Shown here in pieces: positions 25,957 to 34,482 of a stretch of DNA of 64,000 nucleotides (within the stretch, counting starts at the first letter, position 1; every line of letters starts with the position of its first letter). The DNA is from Clostridia bacterium. GTDB taxonomy: Bacteria > Bacillota > DAOUPZ01. Position numbers and translations under genes: made by a program. Below the pieces are notes generated by a model. It searched no databases and was not told where the DNA came from. It saw only the letters and a program-made list of their open reading frames with translations. The stretch covers positions 19,129-83,128 of the forward strand of contig DAOUPZ010000019.1 of NCBI GenBank assembly GCA_030625885.1. Reading direction: 5' to 3'.

Positions 25957-26826
25957 ATGAAACGGGCAGGCGTTATGATACGATTTGTGCTAGGTTTGAT
26001 GTTGCTTTTGTCGGGGTGTTCTCAACAGGCTCAGCCTATGGGGACAGCACCAAGGGAGCAAAAAATTCCAGTGGTGGTTTCTATATTACCGCAAAAAACA
26101 TTTGTTGAGAAAATAGGTGGGGATCGCGTCCATGTATCGGTCATGGTCCCACCAGGGGCAAGCCCTGCAACTTATGCGCCTGCGCCGCAGCAATTGAAAG
26201 AGATAACGCATGCACAATTATATGTGATGGTCGGTTCGCCCCTTCCTTTTGAGAATACATGGATGCAGAAAATAATGGATGTTAATCCTAATATGAAAGT
26301 GGTTAATTCAGCTGAGGGAATTAAAATACTAGGGAACGATCCACACATTTGGCTTTCTCCTTCCCGTGTTATGGGGCAGGTAGAAAACATTTACGAGGCA
26401 CTTGTTGAGGCAGATCCCGATTATCAAGCTGTTTATCAAGAGAATAAGGAACATTTTATTACGGAATTAGAGATGGTGGATCAGAGGATAACAGCAGAAA
26501 TGGCTGTAGTAGAAAACAAAAAGTTTATGATCTTTCATCCATCTTGGGGATATTTTGCAGCAGACTATGGTTTAGAGCAGATTCCTATTCAGTATGAAGG
26601 GAAGGAGGCCAATCCGGCAGCATTACAACAGCTGATCGATAAGGCCAAAGCAGAAGGAATCACAGTTATCTTTGTGCAAAAACAATTGAGTATCAAAAGT
26701 GCCCAGATGATTTCTAATGCAATCAATGGCAAGGTGATGATCATTGATCCATTAGCGCCTAATTACATTGAGAATTTAAAAGCAGTAGCAAAAGGATTTC
26801 AGCAAGGGATGAAGGATAATGAATAA
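25957..26826 (+). CDS. znuA: Zinc/manganese-type ABC transporter substrate-binding lipoprotein
   Basis: A lipoprotein signal (FVLGLMLLLSGC) precedes a cluster A-I solute-binding domain with VVVSILPQKTFVEKIGGDRV, the metal-ligand DPHIWLSP (about residue 127) and IFHPSWGYFAADYGL. The usual His-rich loop of ZnuA is absent, so manganese or iron is possible. The ATG at 25957 with AGGAGG 9 nt upstream is preferred to the TTG at 25954. It overlaps the ATPase gene by eight bases. Confidence 0.87.
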   Translation: MKRAGVMIRFVLGLMLLLSGCSQQAQPMGTAPREQKIPVVVSILPQKTFVEKIGGDRVHVSVMVPPGASPATYAPAPQQLKEITHAQLYVMVGSPLPFENTWMQKIMDVNPNMKVVNSAEGIKILGNDPHIWLSPSRVMGQVENIYEALVEADPDYQAVYQENKEHFITELEMVDQRITAEMAVVENKKFMIFHPSWGYFAADYGLEQIPIQYEGKEANPAALQQLIDKAKAEGITVIFVQKQLSIKSAQMISNAINGKVMIIDPLAPNYIENLKAVAKGFQQGMKDNE

Positions 26827-27592
26827 TGAATTGGTTAAATTAAATCAAATTTCAATCAGCTTTGATAAAATATGTGTTTTAAAGGATGTTAACCTTACCA
26901 TTAAACAAGGTGATTTTGTGGGGATTATTGGTCCTAATGGCGGAGGGAAAACCACACTCCTTAAAGTTATTTTAGGGTTACTTAAACCGACAACGGGTAA
27001 ACGTCTCGTGGCAGGAAACTGTATTTTGGGATATGTGCCCCAATATTCTCAATTTGAAAGAGATTTTCCCATTCGGGTATGGGATGTCGTTTTAATGGGG
27101 CGTTTGGGAAGACGGATGATTTTTAAACGATATGATAACACGGATCGAAAAATGGCTGAGGATGCTTTAGAAGCGGTGGATATGGTACCATTTAAAAATT
27201 ATCAGGTTAGTAAACTTTCAGGGGGGCAACGGCAACGGGTTATGATTGCGAGGGCGTTAGCAGCTCAGCCTAAGATGCTTCTGCTGGACGAACCTACCGC
27301 CAATGTAGATTGTCAACATGGCTATGATTTGTATGAGTTGCTCAAGAAGTTGAATGATGAACGCGTAACTATTGTTATGGTATCCCACGATATGAGCGCA
27401 ATATCGACTTATGTCAAGCAGATTGCTTGTGTGAATAAAACACTTTTTTATCACGATTCGAAAGAAATAACGACAGAAATGCTAGAGGCAACTTATGGCT
27501 GCAGTTTTGAATTGTTGGGGCATGGTATTCCCCATCGTGTTTTAAAAAAACATAAGGAGAACGAATGGGATGTTAGAAATTCTACATTATGA
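26819..27592 (+). CDS. znuC: Metal ABC transporter ATP-binding protein
   Basis: The 257-residue ATPase has GPNGGGKTTLLK (Walker A, about residue 39), the signature LSGGQRQRVMIARAL (about 137) and LLLDEPTANVD (Walker B). It matches ZnuC/MntB-type ATPases and lies between the binding protein and permease with overlaps on both sides. Confidence 0.93.
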   Translation: MNNELVKLNQISISFDKICVLKDVNLTIKQGDFVGIIGPNGGGKTTLLKVILGLLKPTTGKRLVAGNCILGYVPQYSQFERDFPIRVWDVVLMGRLGRRMIFKRYDNTDRKMAEDALEAVDMVPFKNYQVSKLSGGQRQRVMIARALAAQPKMLLLDEPTANVDCQHGYDLYELLKKLNDERVTIVMVSHDMSAISTYVKQIACVNKTLFYHDSKEITTEMLEATYGCSFELLGHGIPHRVLKKHKENEWDVRNSTL

Positions 27593-28433
27593 ATTTATGC
27601 AAAACGCATGGGTTGCCGGGATCTTGGCTAGTATTGCCTGTGGTATGATTGGAACCTATGTGGTGGTTAAGCGAATATCATTTATTAGCGGAGGCATTTC
27701 CCACGCTGCTTTTGGGGGGATTGGGTTAGGGTATTTTCTGGGTATTAATCCTATGATTGGTGCAATGGTGTTTGGTGTAGCATCTGCGGTGGGATTAGGG
27801 ATCATTAGTAAAAGGACCCATCAACATGAAGAAACGGTAATAGGGGTATTATGGTCCATGGGAATGGCTTTAGGTATCATTTTTATTTATTTAACACCCG
27901 GATATGCGCCTGATTTGATGAGTTATCTGTTTGGGGATATTTTAATGGTTCCGAGAATGGACTTAATGATGATGGCTATTTTAGACGGGATGATTATGGT
28001 TATTGTTTTTTTATTTTACAAAGAATTTCTTGCTTTTTGCTTTGATGAAGAATTTTGTGCAGCTATGGGGGTGCCTGTATATCCCTTATATTTGCTTTTG
28101 TTGTGTTTGATTTCTCTTACGGTAGTTACTTTGATAAGAGTGGTTGGAATTATTTTAGTGATGGCGCTTTTGATTATTCCACCCTCGATCAGTCGTCGTT
28201 TTACACATCATCTTGGCAAGATGATGTGTATTTCCATTGCATTAGGCATGGCTTTTACGACTCTAGGGTTATGGCTTTCTTATCAATTTTCTCTCCCTTC
28301 CGGGGCTGTGATTATTCTTGTGGCGGGTATCAATTTTTTGTTATTTGCTTTTATTCCCAAAACAATATTTTTAGTCAAGTTGAAATGCTTAATAGGACAC
28401 TTTACAGGAGAAGCTTATTTAGATGAAAAATAA
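27570..28433 (+). CDS. znuB: Metal ABC transporter permease (ABC-3 type)
   Basis: The 287-residue protein has about eight membrane segments and ISFISGGISHAAFGGIGLG, the sequence typical of ABC-3 metal permeases (ZnuB/MntC). AAGGAG lies upstream within znuC; the genes overlap by 23 bases. Confidence 0.92.
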   Translation: MLEILHYEFMQNAWVAGILASIACGMIGTYVVVKRISFISGGISHAAFGGIGLGYFLGINPMIGAMVFGVASAVGLGIISKRTHQHEETVIGVLWSMGMALGIIFIYLTPGYAPDLMSYLFGDILMVPRMDLMMMAILDGMIMVIVFLFYKEFLAFCFDEEFCAAMGVPVYPLYLLLLCLISLTVVTLIRVVGIILVMALLIIPPSISRRFTHHLGKMMCISIALGMAFTTLGLWLSYQFSLPSGAVIILVAGINFLLFAFIPKTIFLVKLKCLIGHFTGEAYLDEK

Positions 28434-28520
28434 AAAATATTGTTGGAATCGGATAAAGGATTTTTTTCTCATTAAATAGAAAGTATTAGCAAATGAATAA
28501 GAAAAACCGGGGGAATGTAA

Positions 28521-29552
28521 ATGACTAACAAGAGTAATTCAATCCGTGAGTATATCACAAATGTTCTTAATGGTATGGCTTTAGGTCTTTTTGCTTCTTT
28601 AATTATTGGTTTGATTCTTAAGCAAATCGGGGATTTTTCTAATGTGTCTGCTCTGGTTTACTTTGGGAAAGTTGCTCAATTGATGATGGGGCCTGCTATT
28701 GGGGCAGGTGTAGCTTTCAGTGTGGGTGCCCCGCCACTGGGTATTTTTGCTTCCTTAGCAACGGGTGCTATAGGGGCAGGTACGGTGGGGATGGATGAAG
28801 CAGGGCAAGTTTTAATAAAGATTGGGGAACCTGTGGGTGCATTGGTAGCAGCATGGGTCGGTGCAGAATTTGCTAAACTCATTGGGGGAAAGACCAAAGT
28901 GGATATTGTTCTAGTTCCTTTGGGAACGATTTTAATAGGCGGGTTTGCAGGGGTTTTTGTCGGGCCATTTGTCGCTTCTCTTATGAAAGGTTTGGGCGCC
29001 CTTATTAATCGTGCCACTTTATTGCATCCCATTCCGATGGGTATAACGGTAGCGGTTTTAATGGGTATGATTTTAACACTGCCGATCAGCAGTGCCGCAC
29101 TTGCCATTGCCTTAGGGTTGGATGGACTGGCAGCCGGGGCAGCAACGGTAGGGTGTTCAGCGCAAATGATTGGGTTTGCGGTTGCAAGTTTCAAGGAAAA
29201 TGGAATTGGCGGTTTGATTGCTCAGGGTCTAGGAACATCTATGTTACAAGTTCCTAACATTATCCGCAATCCTCGGATTTGGATCCCACCGACAGTTGCA
29301 GGCGGTTTACTGGGTCCTTTGGCGACACGTGTTTTCTATATGCATAATAACAGTATCGGGGCTGGTATGGGGACGGCTGGTTTGGTAGGTCAGTTTGGTA
29401 CGTTGGCAGCGATGGGGGGACAAGCGTCAACTAATGGTATTCTTATTAAGATTGCTTTACTCCACTTTATTCTTCCGGCGATTATTACACTCATTATTAC
29501 ACAATACTTACGGAAAATAGGTTGGATTAAACAGGGGGATATGAAGCTTTAA
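28521..29552 (+). CDS. PTS transporter subunit IIC-like membrane protein (PTS_EIIC_2 family)
   Basis: The 343-residue protein has about nine membrane segments rich in glycine and alanine, including SVGAPPLGIFASLATGAIGAGTVG (in parts), HPIPMGI and GTSMLQVPNIIRNPRIWIPP. These fit the PTS_EIIC_2 family, which lacks a confirmed sugar and usually has no local EIIA/EIIB. No partners are present here. GGGGGAA lies before the ATG. Confidence 0.82.
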   Translation: MTNKSNSIREYITNVLNGMALGLFASLIIGLILKQIGDFSNVSALVYFGKVAQLMMGPAIGAGVAFSVGAPPLGIFASLATGAIGAGTVGMDEAGQVLIKIGEPVGALVAAWVGAEFAKLIGGKTKVDIVLVPLGTILIGGFAGVFVGPFVASLMKGLGALINRATLLHPIPMGITVAVLMGMILTLPISSAALAIALGLDGLAAGAATVGCSAQMIGFAVASFKENGIGGLIAQGLGTSMLQVPNIIRNPRIWIPPTVAGGLLGPLATRVFYMHNNSIGAGMGTAGLVGQFGTLAAMGGQASTNGILIKIALLHFILPAIITLIITQYLRKIGWIKQGDMKL

Positions 29553-29582
29553 CAATATACTCAGCACATTGAGCAATAATTG

Positions 29583-29611
29583 TTGAAATAAAAGGTGAAA
29601 TTAAGTATAAT
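29583..29611 (+). promoter_or_regulatory. SigmaA promoter of the fluoride riboswitch
   Basis: TTGAAA (29583-29588), 17-bp spacer, TATAAT (29606-29611). Transcription would begin near 29618, ahead of the aptamer, so the downstream gene has its own switch-controlled transcript. Confidence 0.8.
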
Positions 29612-29635
29612 CGAAGTACAAAAAACATAAAAGCA

Positions 29636-29728
29636 CTTAAGGGGATGAGGCTCCCCGGAGCATATTTGCTCAAACCCAGAATTGGTAATAGCTTCTACTG
29701 GTTATAAGAGAGTAGAAGCTATTTTTTT
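29636..29728 (+). promoter_or_regulatory. Fluoride riboswitch (crcB motif) with intrinsic terminator
   Basis: GGGGATGAGGCTCCCC (29641-29656) is the first aptamer stem-loop; a linker hairpin GAGC-ATATTT-GCTC follows, then AAACCCAGAATTGG and TAATAGCTTCTACTGG, matching the conserved 3' part of the fluoride aptamer. The loop GAGGCT can pair with AGCTTC (pseudoknot). ATAGCTTCTACT (29688-29699) alternatively pairs with AGTAGAAGCTAT (29711-29722) before a T-run, so fluoride binding should prevent termination. Confidence 0.9.
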
Positions 29729-29755
29729 ATATAAAGCACTCATAGGAGGGGAAAA

Positions 29756-31522
29756 ATGAAACTTGATTATTTTATAGCAAAAGATGGGATGATTCACCTA
29801 TGCCATCTTCTTGAGGAAGAGGCAAAGTCCATTCGAAAAGATTTATATCATAAAATGGAGCGCCTGGTTCATAAAGCAGAGGAAAATCAATTTAATTTAG
29901 TTGTGCTCGGCCAATTTAAACGAGGGAAGACAACGTTTATCAATGCGATGTTAGGTCAAGATATTTTGCCTACATCCGTAACGCCTTTAACATCTGTCAT
30001 TACTAAGATTGCCTATGGTCAAAAAATACAATTGGAAGTGGTATTTTTAAATCAGGAACGAAAAATGATTCCTCTAGATCAATTATCTCAGTATGTGACA
30101 GAACGGGAGAACCCTAAAAACGAAAAAGGGGTCCAGGAAGTTTTCATTTATTATCCTGCTGAGTTTTTAAAAGGTGGTATTTTTATGATTGATACGCCGG
30201 GTGTTGGATCAGTCTATCAACATAATACCGATGTAGCCCATGAAATTATTCCTGAGGTTGATGCGGCTTTATTTCTTCTAGGTGTTGATCCGCCCATCAG
30301 TGAAGTTGAATATCATTTTTTGCATGATGTCAAATCCTATGCCCCTAAAATATTTTTCTTACAAAATAAAATTGATTTAATGCAGGAAAAGGAGCAGGTG
30401 GAATCATTAGAATTCTCGGCTAAAGTGATCAGGGAAGCCTTGGAATCGGATGAGGTTTTTATCTATCCTATTTCTGCGCGCAAAGCATTAGAGGGAAGGA
30501 TACAAGAAAATGATGCTTTGGTTGAGGCAAGTAAACTGCCTGTTTTTGAAAACGATTTAATGTCCTTTTTGATAGAAAATAAGGGCCGTGTTATGCTGCA
30601 AAAAGTGCTTAAACAATCGTTAAATGTTGCCAGTGAATTGCTTCTTGATCTTCAATTAAGAGAAAAAGCAACACAGTTACCCGTGCAAGTTTTGCAGGAA
30701 AAAAACACGGCTTTTGAGCGGTCTATGGTGAGCATTGATCAGGATAAAAAGGATAATATCTACCTTTTGCAAGGGGAAACTGCGTCGTTGATAGATGTTG
30801 TCCAGGAAGATTTAAACCAACTGAAAAACCAATTGATTGAAACATTGAAAGAAGAACGCAAACGGTTCTTAAAAACAAAAAAGGAGTTAAGAGGTAAAGG
30901 ACTGGAAGATGCATTATGGGCTATGATTCAGGATAAAGTATACGCAGCTTTTGAAAGCTGGCAAAAGGGAGAAGAAGATAAAATTGAGGGGTTATTATTA
31001 AAAATAATGCATCGTTTTGAGAAAAAGACAAACGAGGTTGTGGAAACGATTGTCAGAATCTCGACTGAGTTATTTGATTTAAAAATAGATTATTTTTCTG
31101 CGATTGAAACGGCAATGCCTTCCAAAGGGCTATATTACATCGCGCGACGAGAGAAGTCTTTCTGGCTTATCAGCTTTAAAAGTTTTTACCGCTGGATCCC
31201 GGATCATTTTCATCGTCAATTTTTAATGCGGGAATCACAGCGTAAGATTGAGGATTGGGTGGACAATAACTGCGGTCGGGTAAGATATGATTTTGTAATG
31301 CGCTTAAAAGAAACTTTGGGAGCATTTTCAGGCCAGTTAGAAGAAAAAATACAGGAGACACAGAATCATATTCATCAAGTCATTCAGGAGATTGCTTTAA
31401 AGAAGCAGAAAGACCAGCAAGAAATATCCGTTATGGAAGACGAAATAAATGCTCATGTAAAGGCGATTGAGTGTATAAAAAAAGAGCTGGAATCATGGCA
31501 GCAACGATTTGACAGGGAGTAG
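29756..31522 (+). CDS. Dynamin-like GTPase under fluoride riboswitch
   Basis: The 588-residue protein has GQFKRGKTTFINAMLG (G1, about residue 52), a conserved T after TSVTPLTS (G2), DTPGVGS (G3, about 146) and NKID (G4, about 207). The rest is helical with long coiled-coil segments and a more hydrophobic patch near residues 460-500 that could be a membrane paddle. Bacterial dynamins remodel or protect membranes. Start ATG has AGGAGGGG upstream. The gene stands alone after its riboswitch, so expression should be induced by fluoride. Confidence 0.88.
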   Translation: MKLDYFIAKDGMIHLCHLLEEEAKSIRKDLYHKMERLVHKAEENQFNLVVLGQFKRGKTTFINAMLGQDILPTSVTPLTSVITKIAYGQKIQLEVVFLNQERKMIPLDQLSQYVTERENPKNEKGVQEVFIYYPAEFLKGGIFMIDTPGVGSVYQHNTDVAHEIIPEVDAALFLLGVDPPISEVEYHFLHDVKSYAPKIFFLQNKIDLMQEKEQVESLEFSAKVIREALESDEVFIYPISARKALEGRIQENDALVEASKLPVFENDLMSFLIENKGRVMLQKVLKQSLNVASELLLDLQLREKATQLPVQVLQEKNTAFERSMVSIDQDKKDNIYLLQGETASLIDVVQEDLNQLKNQLIETLKEERKRFLKTKKELRGKGLEDALWAMIQDKVYAAFESWQKGEEDKIEGLLLKIMHRFEKKTNEVVETIVRISTELFDLKIDYFSAIETAMPSKGLYYIARREKSFWLISFKSFYRWIPDHFHRQFLMRESQRKIEDWVDNNCGRVRYDFVMRLKETLGAFSGQLEEKIQETQNHIHQVIQEIALKKQKDQQEISVMEDEINAHVKAIECIKKELESWQQRFDRE

Positions 31523-31539
31523 AAGGGTTAACTTATATC

Positions 31540-31579
31540 ATTGGGACACACTACTCGTATCTCGTAGAATGTACCCAAT
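31540..31579. terminator. Inverted repeat between convergent genes
   Basis: ATTGGGACA (31540-31548) pairs with the region around GTACCCAAT (31571-31579), with an inner CTAC/GTAG stem. No strong T-run follows. It may terminate the dynamin transcript. Confidence 0.4.
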
Positions 31580-31642
31580 ATGTATATATTTTACTTTTCT
31601 CTTTCAACAGTCGTAAGCTCCGGCCTTTCCTCTTTCCAATGA

Positions 31643-31668
31643 AAACGGTATTAGCCGTTTTCATTTAC
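31643..31668. terminator. AAAACGG-loop-CCGTTTT hairpin at the ferritin-like gene end
   Basis: GAAAACGG and CCGTTTTC flank a short loop, overlapping the stop codon of the minus-strand gene. The same stem sequence occurs at 36925 and 45429 attached to 7-nt arrays. Confidence 0.5.
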
Positions 31669-32313
31669 TTTCTCTAGTGCTTCTTCAGCAGTATACCCTT
31701 GACCGACTAGAACACCAGATAATATGAATTTCTGGAAGACCTGTTCTAAATCAAGGGTTTCTTCTGCTTCTTCTAGTCCCTGTTTAATCAAAGGGTTAAT
31801 GTATTTTCCCCATTGTCTAGGCTCAGAATTTTCAACGTTAGGGTGATTGGCTGTTGCCATATTTAAAGTGAATAAATAGTTATATTTAGCAGAATGTTTT
31901 ATCTCATCTGTAATAATTTCAAACAACATGTCTCGATATATTTTTGTAGGGAGTCCTGCCCTAATTTCCCGATACATTTCTATCGCTCTTAGCTCACCAA
32001 ATAATGCTTTTTTAATGCCTTCAACATAAGATTTTGGCTTTTGAAAAAGGTCTTCATTGGTAAGGGTAATATCTCTGCCCGTAAAATCTCGATAAATTTT
32101 TTTAAACATTTTAAAGTGTTTGCGTTCATCATCGCGAATGGAAGCAATGATATTTTTTTCTTCTTTTGAGGGAGCGAGACCGATCAGATATTCATAAAAC
32201 AATTCATCGGCTCTTTCTCCCTGTACGGCTTTTTGGATTAGTGAAAGCGATCTTTCCAAAGCCTTGGGATCATATACTTTGCCATACTCTATATCGGGTC
32301 TATATTTTCTCAT
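31651..32313 (-). CDS. Ferritin-like/rubrerythrin-type diiron protein
   Basis: The 220-residue helical protein has paired metal-ligand motifs: ELFYEYL (about residue 36), DDERKHFKMF (about 60), GELRAIEMYREI (about 107) and EIITDEIKHSAKYNYL (about 131). These fit a ferritin-like diiron bundle, with no rubredoxin domain. The stop lies inside a AAAACGG-TATTA-GCCGTTTT hairpin of the family described under repeats. A good AAGGAGGT precedes the start. Confidence 0.85.
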   Translation of the reverse strand: MRKYRPDIEYGKVYDPKALERSLSLIQKAVQGERADELFYEYLIGLAPSKEEKNIIASIRDDERKHFKMFKKIYRDFTGRDITLTNEDLFQKPKSYVEGIKKALFGELRAIEMYREIRAGLPTKIYRDMLFEIITDEIKHSAKYNYLFTLNMATANHPNVENSEPRQWGKYINPLIKQGLEEAEETLDLEQVFQKFILSGVLVGQGYTAEEALEKVNENG

Positions 32314-32598
32314 GATATAACCTCCTTGAAATTAGTAAAATCTCATTGTTAGAATATGAAAAAGCAAAAAAGGAGGTGCCTTGTAAATACTATTTTTTTT
32401 GTATTTAAAAGCCAAAAAATTTTTTCCATAGGATAAATGTAATATTAATTTTAAAAGAACTTAGGAAAAATAGGGCGCATAAATTGCTTGCTAATGCATA
32501 TTTTTTACATAGTAGAATTAAAGTATTTGGCGTATAATTGTAATAGGTGTTTTTTATGGTAATAAAGAATAATATATCCAAAAGGAGGCGAATGGAAT

Positions 32599-33843
32599 AT
32601 GAAAAGAAAGATGATTTTAATGATGAGTCTTATGATTAGTTTATTAGCGTTTTGCGCAATTGGATTGGCTGATGAAGGTCCTTCTATTGTCATTAATGGA
32701 ACGATTTTGCCATGTGATGTGGCCCCTGTTGCACAGTCAGATGAAATGTTAGTTCCTTTACGAGCAATTTCAGAATCTTTAGGATGGGATCTTTTATGGG
32801 ATGGTGAAAAACAGGAAATCACCATAATTAAGGGTGATGATGTAATGGTCGTTACCATTGGGAACACGGAAGCTACAGTTAATGGGAAAACAATTATTTT
32901 GCCTCAACAGCCAGTAATTGTAGAAGGGCATACGATACTGCCGTTAGAATTTATTCGCGAGGCGCTTGGGGCAGAAGCGAGTTGGGACGAGGCAAAACAG
33001 GTTTTTAACATTGATAAGTTAGAATATCGTGAAGATCTTTTGCCGGAAGAAATGCTGGCTAAATCTAACAAGATTATGGCAGACACAAAGACGTATAAGT
33101 ATCAGGGAAATTTTGATATGGACATATTTACCAGTTTCCCTCAGTCCGAAGATGGCCAAATTAAGATGGCCATGGAAATGAATGGGCAGGCTCGTATGCC
33201 TGATGAATCTTATGTTTCGGTCAAATATAATTCAGTCAGCGACCCTAATTTTCCTCAGGAGATGTTAGCTCAACCCACGGAAACCTATCTCAATAAAAAT
33301 GTGATTTATCAACGGATGTTTGGCGGCCCATGGCAGAAAATGGACCTTGAAATTCCTGGAGAATTGATGAATATGAATAATAGCTTGCAGAATTCAAGTC
33401 CTCAGGAATATATTGACCAAATCAAACAATACGGTCTTTTCCCTGCTTATGCTGGAGATAAAACGATAGAAGGCCAGTCTTACTATGTTATTAAAGTTAA
33501 ATTGGATGAGGAGAAGTACAAAGAGGTTATGAAAGCATCTATGGATTTAGCGAAACAGCAGGTGATGGATCAAACAGCAGAGCAGAATGAAGGAGAAGAG
33601 ATGCCTGTTGATTTTGGACAGATGATCAGTCAGATGCTAGATTCCATGAGCATGAATTATGGTTATAAGATGTACGTTAATACGGATACTTATTTTATGG
33701 ATCGTATCGATTTCGATGGTGCGGTAACCATGGCTCTTCCAGAACAAGCTACGATGCGTACGCATTTTACGGGGAGCATGAATATGTATGATATCAATCA
33801 ACCAGTAGAAATGCCGGATGTTTCGGGGATTACTAATAACTAA
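32599..33843 (+). CDS. Secreted protein with copper-amine-oxidase-N-type stalk domain
   Basis: A signal peptide (residues 1-25) is followed by the copper amine oxidase N-terminal-like repeat (residues 30-140: PLRAISESLGWDLLWDGEKQEI in parts, LPLEFIREALGAEASWDEA). The rest (150-414) is a beta-rich lipoprotein-like domain (DUF6612-like, LppX-fold type) often paired with this stalk. No catalytic site is seen; the role is probably cell-wall-associated binding. AAAGGAGG precedes the ATG. Confidence 0.8.
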   Translation: MKRKMILMMSLMISLLAFCAIGLADEGPSIVINGTILPCDVAPVAQSDEMLVPLRAISESLGWDLLWDGEKQEITIIKGDDVMVVTIGNTEATVNGKTIILPQQPVIVEGHTILPLEFIREALGAEASWDEAKQVFNIDKLEYREDLLPEEMLAKSNKIMADTKTYKYQGNFDMDIFTSFPQSEDGQIKMAMEMNGQARMPDESYVSVKYNSVSDPNFPQEMLAQPTETYLNKNVIYQRMFGGPWQKMDLEIPGELMNMNNSLQNSSPQEYIDQIKQYGLFPAYAGDKTIEGQSYYVIKVKLDEEKYKEVMKASMDLAKQQVMDQTAEQNEGEEMPVDFGQMISQMLDSMSMNYGYKMYVNTDTYFMDRIDFDGAVTMALPEQATMRTHFTGSMNMYDINQPVEMPDVSGITNN

Positions 33844-33849
33844 TATAAC

Positions 33850-33892
33850 AAAAGGTCAACCTATTAATAGAGGTTGACCTTTTACTTTTTTT
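33850..33892 (+). terminator. Terminator after the stalk-domain gene
   Basis: AAAAGGTCAACCT pairs with AGGTTGACCTTTT across an eight-base loop and is followed by T-runs. Confidence 0.9.
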
Positions 33893-33938
33893 GCAGTCTT
33901 TCTGCATTCCATTAAAAACGGTGTCAGCTATTTTTATA

Positions 33939-34005
33939 TTGACAATCATCTTAAAAAAGGTTAGAATACAGACAGTTAGAAACAAGACTATTAGAAATAA
34001 GACTA
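33939..34005 (+). promoter_or_regulatory. Promoter and triple 15-bp direct repeat of the marR-MATE operon
   Basis: TTGACA (33939-33944), 17-bp spacer, TAGAAT (33962-33967). From 33961 three 15-bp direct repeats follow: TTAGAATACAGACAG, TTAGAAACAAGACTA, TTAGAAATAAGACTA. They cover the start site and are a likely binding region for the MarR protein encoded next. Confidence 0.72.
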
Positions 34006-34023
34006 TCTTGGGAGGCGGATGAA

Positions 34024-34470
34024 TTGAATGAAGAAACTTTAAATCAGCTGCAAATGGCTCTAATGAAGTTAATGCCCTTATATTCCCATAAAGTAGGAAT
34101 TATCTTTAAGAAACGACATTCCCCCATATATGGCTGTAACCGTGCACAAAATAAGGCGCTTTTGATGCTCAATTATCATCATAAGCTCATGTTATCTCAA
34201 TTAGGAGAAGCGTTGGATATGCCTAAAGGCAGCTTGACAAGCATGGTTGACAGCTTAGAGCAAAAAGGACTTGTTTTTAGGGAAGCAGACCCCAAAGATC
34301 GGCGGAAAACGTATGTGGATTTGACGAATAAAGGGAAGGAATACATTGCGTTAAAAATGGCAGACTATAAAAACCATTTAAAAGAACAATTGAATAAGCT
34401 AACCCTAGAAGAACAAGAAAAGTTTACTCAATCAGTGTATGATTTAGTAGATATGTTAATGAAAATGTAG
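34024..34470 (+). CDS. MarR family transcription regulator
   Basis: The 148-residue protein has a winged helix at about residues 40-100 (LSQLGEALDMPKGSLTSMVDSLEQKG, in parts) and the wing RREADPKDRRKTYV (here FREADPKDRRKTYVDLT), standard for MarR. Start is a TTG after GGGAGGCGGATGAA. It is 12 nt from the MATE transporter gene and likely represses it. Confidence 0.92.
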   Translation: MNEETLNQLQMALMKLMPLYSHKVGIIFKKRHSPIYGCNRAQNKALLMLNYHHKLMLSQLGEALDMPKGSLTSMVDSLEQKGLVFREADPKDRRKTYVDLTNKGKEYIALKMADYKNHLKEQLNKLTLEEQEKFTQSVYDLVDMLMKM

Positions 34471-34482
34471 AGGAGAGAAGTA

